A stretch of DNA of 64,000 bases, from positions 248,001 to 312,000 of the forward strand of contig JADJGU010000002.1 in NCBI GenBank assembly GCA_016707885.1. Direction: 5' to 3'. A program made the translations under genes and the position numbers. The notes beneath the pieces are model-generated. The model did no database searches and was not told where the DNA came from. It saw only the letters and a list, made by a program, of their open reading frames with translations. Of this stretch, positions 62,599 through 64,000 are shown one piece after another. This stretch comes from Sphingomonadales bacterium. Its GTDB lineage: Bacteria; Pseudomonadota; Alphaproteobacteria; Sphingomonadales; Sphingomonadaceae. Position 1 is the stretch's first letter; each line of letters opens with the position of its first letter.

Positions 62599-63207
62599 TC
62601 ACCCCTTTTGGTCCGCGCGTTCTGTTCCTTTGCGATCGAGATTGAGAGCGACAAAATCCCAGTCGATCGCCTTGTCCAAAATCGCCTCGATATGCGCGGC
62701 GCGGTTATTGCGATAATCGACATAATAGGCATGTTCCCAGACATCGAGGATCAACAGCGGCGTGTCGCCATGCTTCACCGGGCAATCGGCATCATGATAG
62801 CTTTTGACCTGCAGTCTCTCGCCGTCGATCAACAATGCAGTCCAGCCGCTGCCGAAATGGCCGGTTGCTTCTTCTTTCAGCTTTTCGAGCAGTTTGGCGT
62901 GCGAACCAAATTGGCTGGCAATCATTTCGGCCAGCTTGCCGCCGGGCGTTTTGGCTTCGGGGCTCAAGCATAGCCAGTAGAAACTATGGTTCCAGATTTG
63001 GCCGACTTGGTTGAATAAGCCGCCCTTCGCGCTTAGGATCAGTTCAACCAGCGATTTTCCCGCAAGAGCCTCGTCTTCAGCAACAAGCTTGTTCGCTTTG
63101 TCGACATAGGATTTGTGGTGCTTGCCATGGTGATACTCGAAAGTTTCTACCGAAATCAGATCGCCGAAAGCTGTTGTGGAATAGGGGAGCAGGGGGAGGG
63201 TGAACAT
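62599..63207 (-). CDS. sodB: Superoxide dismutase (Fe type)
   Basis: A 202-residue iron/manganese SOD that converts superoxide to H2O2 and O2. Metal ligands are His in FEYHHGKHHK, His in IWNHSFYW, and Asp and His in LDVWEHAYYVDY. HFGSGWTALL fits the iron-type enzymes. It is cytosolic. It is preceded by a nitroreductase gene upstream on the same strand and separated by a terminator. Confidence 0.96.
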   Translation of the reverse strand: MFTLPLLPYSTTAFGDLISVETFEYHHGKHHKSYVDKANKLVAEDEALAGKSLVELILSAKGGLFNQVGQIWNHSFYWLCLSPEAKTPGGKLAEMIASQFGSHAKLLEKLKEEATGHFGSGWTALLIDGERLQVKSYHDADCPVKHGDTPLLILDVWEHAYYVDYRNNRAAHIEAILDKAIDWDFVALNLDRKGTERADQKG

Positions 63208-63330
63208 CGCTTTTCCTTTTTTTTAGCGCGGGAGTGGCGCTGAAATAGCGATGTAAGCAACCTGCGCGATGTTTACGACAAACGCGGCGATAGATGGATG
63301 CAATGTCACGATAGACTGCATTATCGACGG

Positions 63331-63354
63331 AAAAAGGCGGCGAAGTCAGCCGCC
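63331..63354 (-). terminator. Terminator after the nitroreductase gene
   Basis: On the minus strand GGCGGC and GCCGCC pair (63349-63354 with 63336-63341) across a 7-base loop, and a run of five Ts follows (63331-63335). It ends the nitroreductase transcript 26 bases past its stop. Confidence 0.85.
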
Positions 63355-63380
63355 ATTCCCGTTGATTGTTGATGTAGCGT

Positions 63381-64000
63381 TTAGTCTGTAAAACCCACGA
63401 ACGTAGCGGCCTCGGCCACCGACTTCCGCGGCGGGACGACGGCATTGGACGGGAAGTCCATGTCGGGCCAGCCAAGCGCGATGCTCTTCATAATCACCTG
63501 ATCGTCCGCAATACCCGCATGTTCGCGGACGACGGGCGACTGCATGATGCCCTGGCTGTTGATCACCGTACCGAGGCCACGTGACCAGGCAGCGTTGACC
63601 AGCGCGGTGGCGACAGCGCCGCAATCGAACGGGGTATCGTCGCTGCCGTCGAGCACCTTGTCATAGGTGATAATCACGCACACCGGTGCGTCGAACTGGC
63701 GAAAGCCGCGCAGCACCCAATCCTGCCGTTTTTCCTTATTGTCGCGTTCAATGCCCATTGCGCCGAATAATTGCTTCGCAACATCGACCTGCCGTTCGCG
63801 GTGTATGCCTTCGAAGGCCTGGCCGGTGCGGAATTCGCGCGAATGAGGGACACCAGCAAGCGTACGTTCGGTATTGCCTTTGCGGATGCGATCGAGCGGT
63901 TCGCCGGTGATGACGTAGAAATTCCAAGGCTGCGTGTTCATCGATGACGGCGCGCGCATCGCCAGCGTCAGAATTTCCTCGATCAGTTCGCGCGGAACCG
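63381..64000 (-). CDS. Nitroreductase family protein (N-terminus beyond the window)
   Basis: About 206 codons of an FMN-dependent nitroreductase; the start is cut by the right edge. The FMN-binding APSSMNTQPWNFYVI near the visible N-terminus is the family hallmark, followed by NAAWSRGLGTV and IALGWPDMDFPSNAV. Such enzymes reduce nitroaromatics, quinones or flavins with NAD(P)H. The gene ends before a clear terminator. Identity within the family is not resolved. Confidence 0.88.
   Translation of the reverse strand, partial: VPRELIEEILTLAMRAPSSMNTQPWNFYVITGEPLDRIRKGNTERTLAGVPHSREFRTGQAFEGIHRERQVDVAKQLFGAMGIERDNKEKRQDWVLRGFRQFDAPVCVIITYDKVLDGSDDTPFDCGAVATALVNAAWSRGLGTVINSQGIMQSPVVREHAGIADDQVIMKSIALGWPDMDFPSNAVVPPRKSVAEAATFVGFTD

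Overview
The window looks like chromosomal core DNA of an aerobic alphaproteobacterium of the order Sphingomonadales. This rests on gene content and protein style, not on any search: ChvG/ChvI beside pckA, ChpT, a stand-alone 2-oxoglutarate:ferredoxin oxidoreductase, two SPOR proteins beside a ParA, an Oar-like TonB-dependent receptor, an alphaproteobacterial RpoH, and many ATGA/GTGA stop-start overlaps. I see no prophage, integrase, transposase, plasmid function or CRISPR array. Coding density is very high. No gene-free stretch exceeds 300 bases; the longest is about 260 bases (41557-41815, clpX to the receptor gene).

Layout. 1-3183: ChvG (cut by the window edge) and ChvI, divergent from pckA. 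3221-11979: small proteins (one frameshifted DUF3597 gene), an SPFH/NfeD pair, a CitE-like lyase, an M28 peptidase, guaB, rsmB and a TPR protein. 11983-16487: rppH, an esterase and korAB. 16509-16649: a MITE-like inverted repeat. 16657-22245: a YdjM-like membrane protein, photolyase, an SDR, purF, hisI and a lipoprotein. 22249-26234: a SPOR/Sel1 gene divergent from a ParA, ribbon-helix-helix and TPR-SPOR cluster. 26274-30099: an apparently inactive dihydroorotase homologue (PyrC'), pyrB, yqgF and a DUF3089 protein. 30330-33699: gatC, gatA, a 42-codon membrane ORF and gatB. 33808-36322: three coupled exported proteins including an M48 protease. 36430-41556: tRNA-Leu(UAG), tig, a small membrane ORF, LysR, clpP and clpX. 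41816-47787: Oar-like receptor, mtgA, rpoH (frameshifted as given) and rluD. 47928-53892: chpT and cheA-cheW-cheY-cheB-cheR. 53928-57115: AmiD-type amidase, RNase P RNA, a DUF4345-like protein, a Yip1 protein, a J protein and sufE. 57142-61832: a phage-shock (Psp) locus. 61829-64000: methyltransferase, sodB and a nitroreductase cut by the window edge.

The Psp locus is the most unusual region. PspF is divergent from an operon headed by a good sigma-54 promoter. The operon encodes a 59-residue membrane protein, PspA, PspB, a PspC with a long C-terminal extension, and then six small proteins. Each has an N-terminal membrane helix and a PspB-like coiled coil, and most end in the same short motif, [LA]xxEIExLR, that also ends PspC. 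This looks like tandem expansion of PspB-type partners into a multi-subunit membrane-stress sensor.

Other themes are CtrA-linked (ChpT, CtrA-like half-sites near the ParA/SPOR genes and before cheA and cheY) and proteostasis-linked (Tig, ClpP, ClpX, RpoH, with a sigma-32-like promoter before clpP). Two frame breaks, in rpoH and a DUF3597 gene, raise the question of sequence accuracy versus real mutation.
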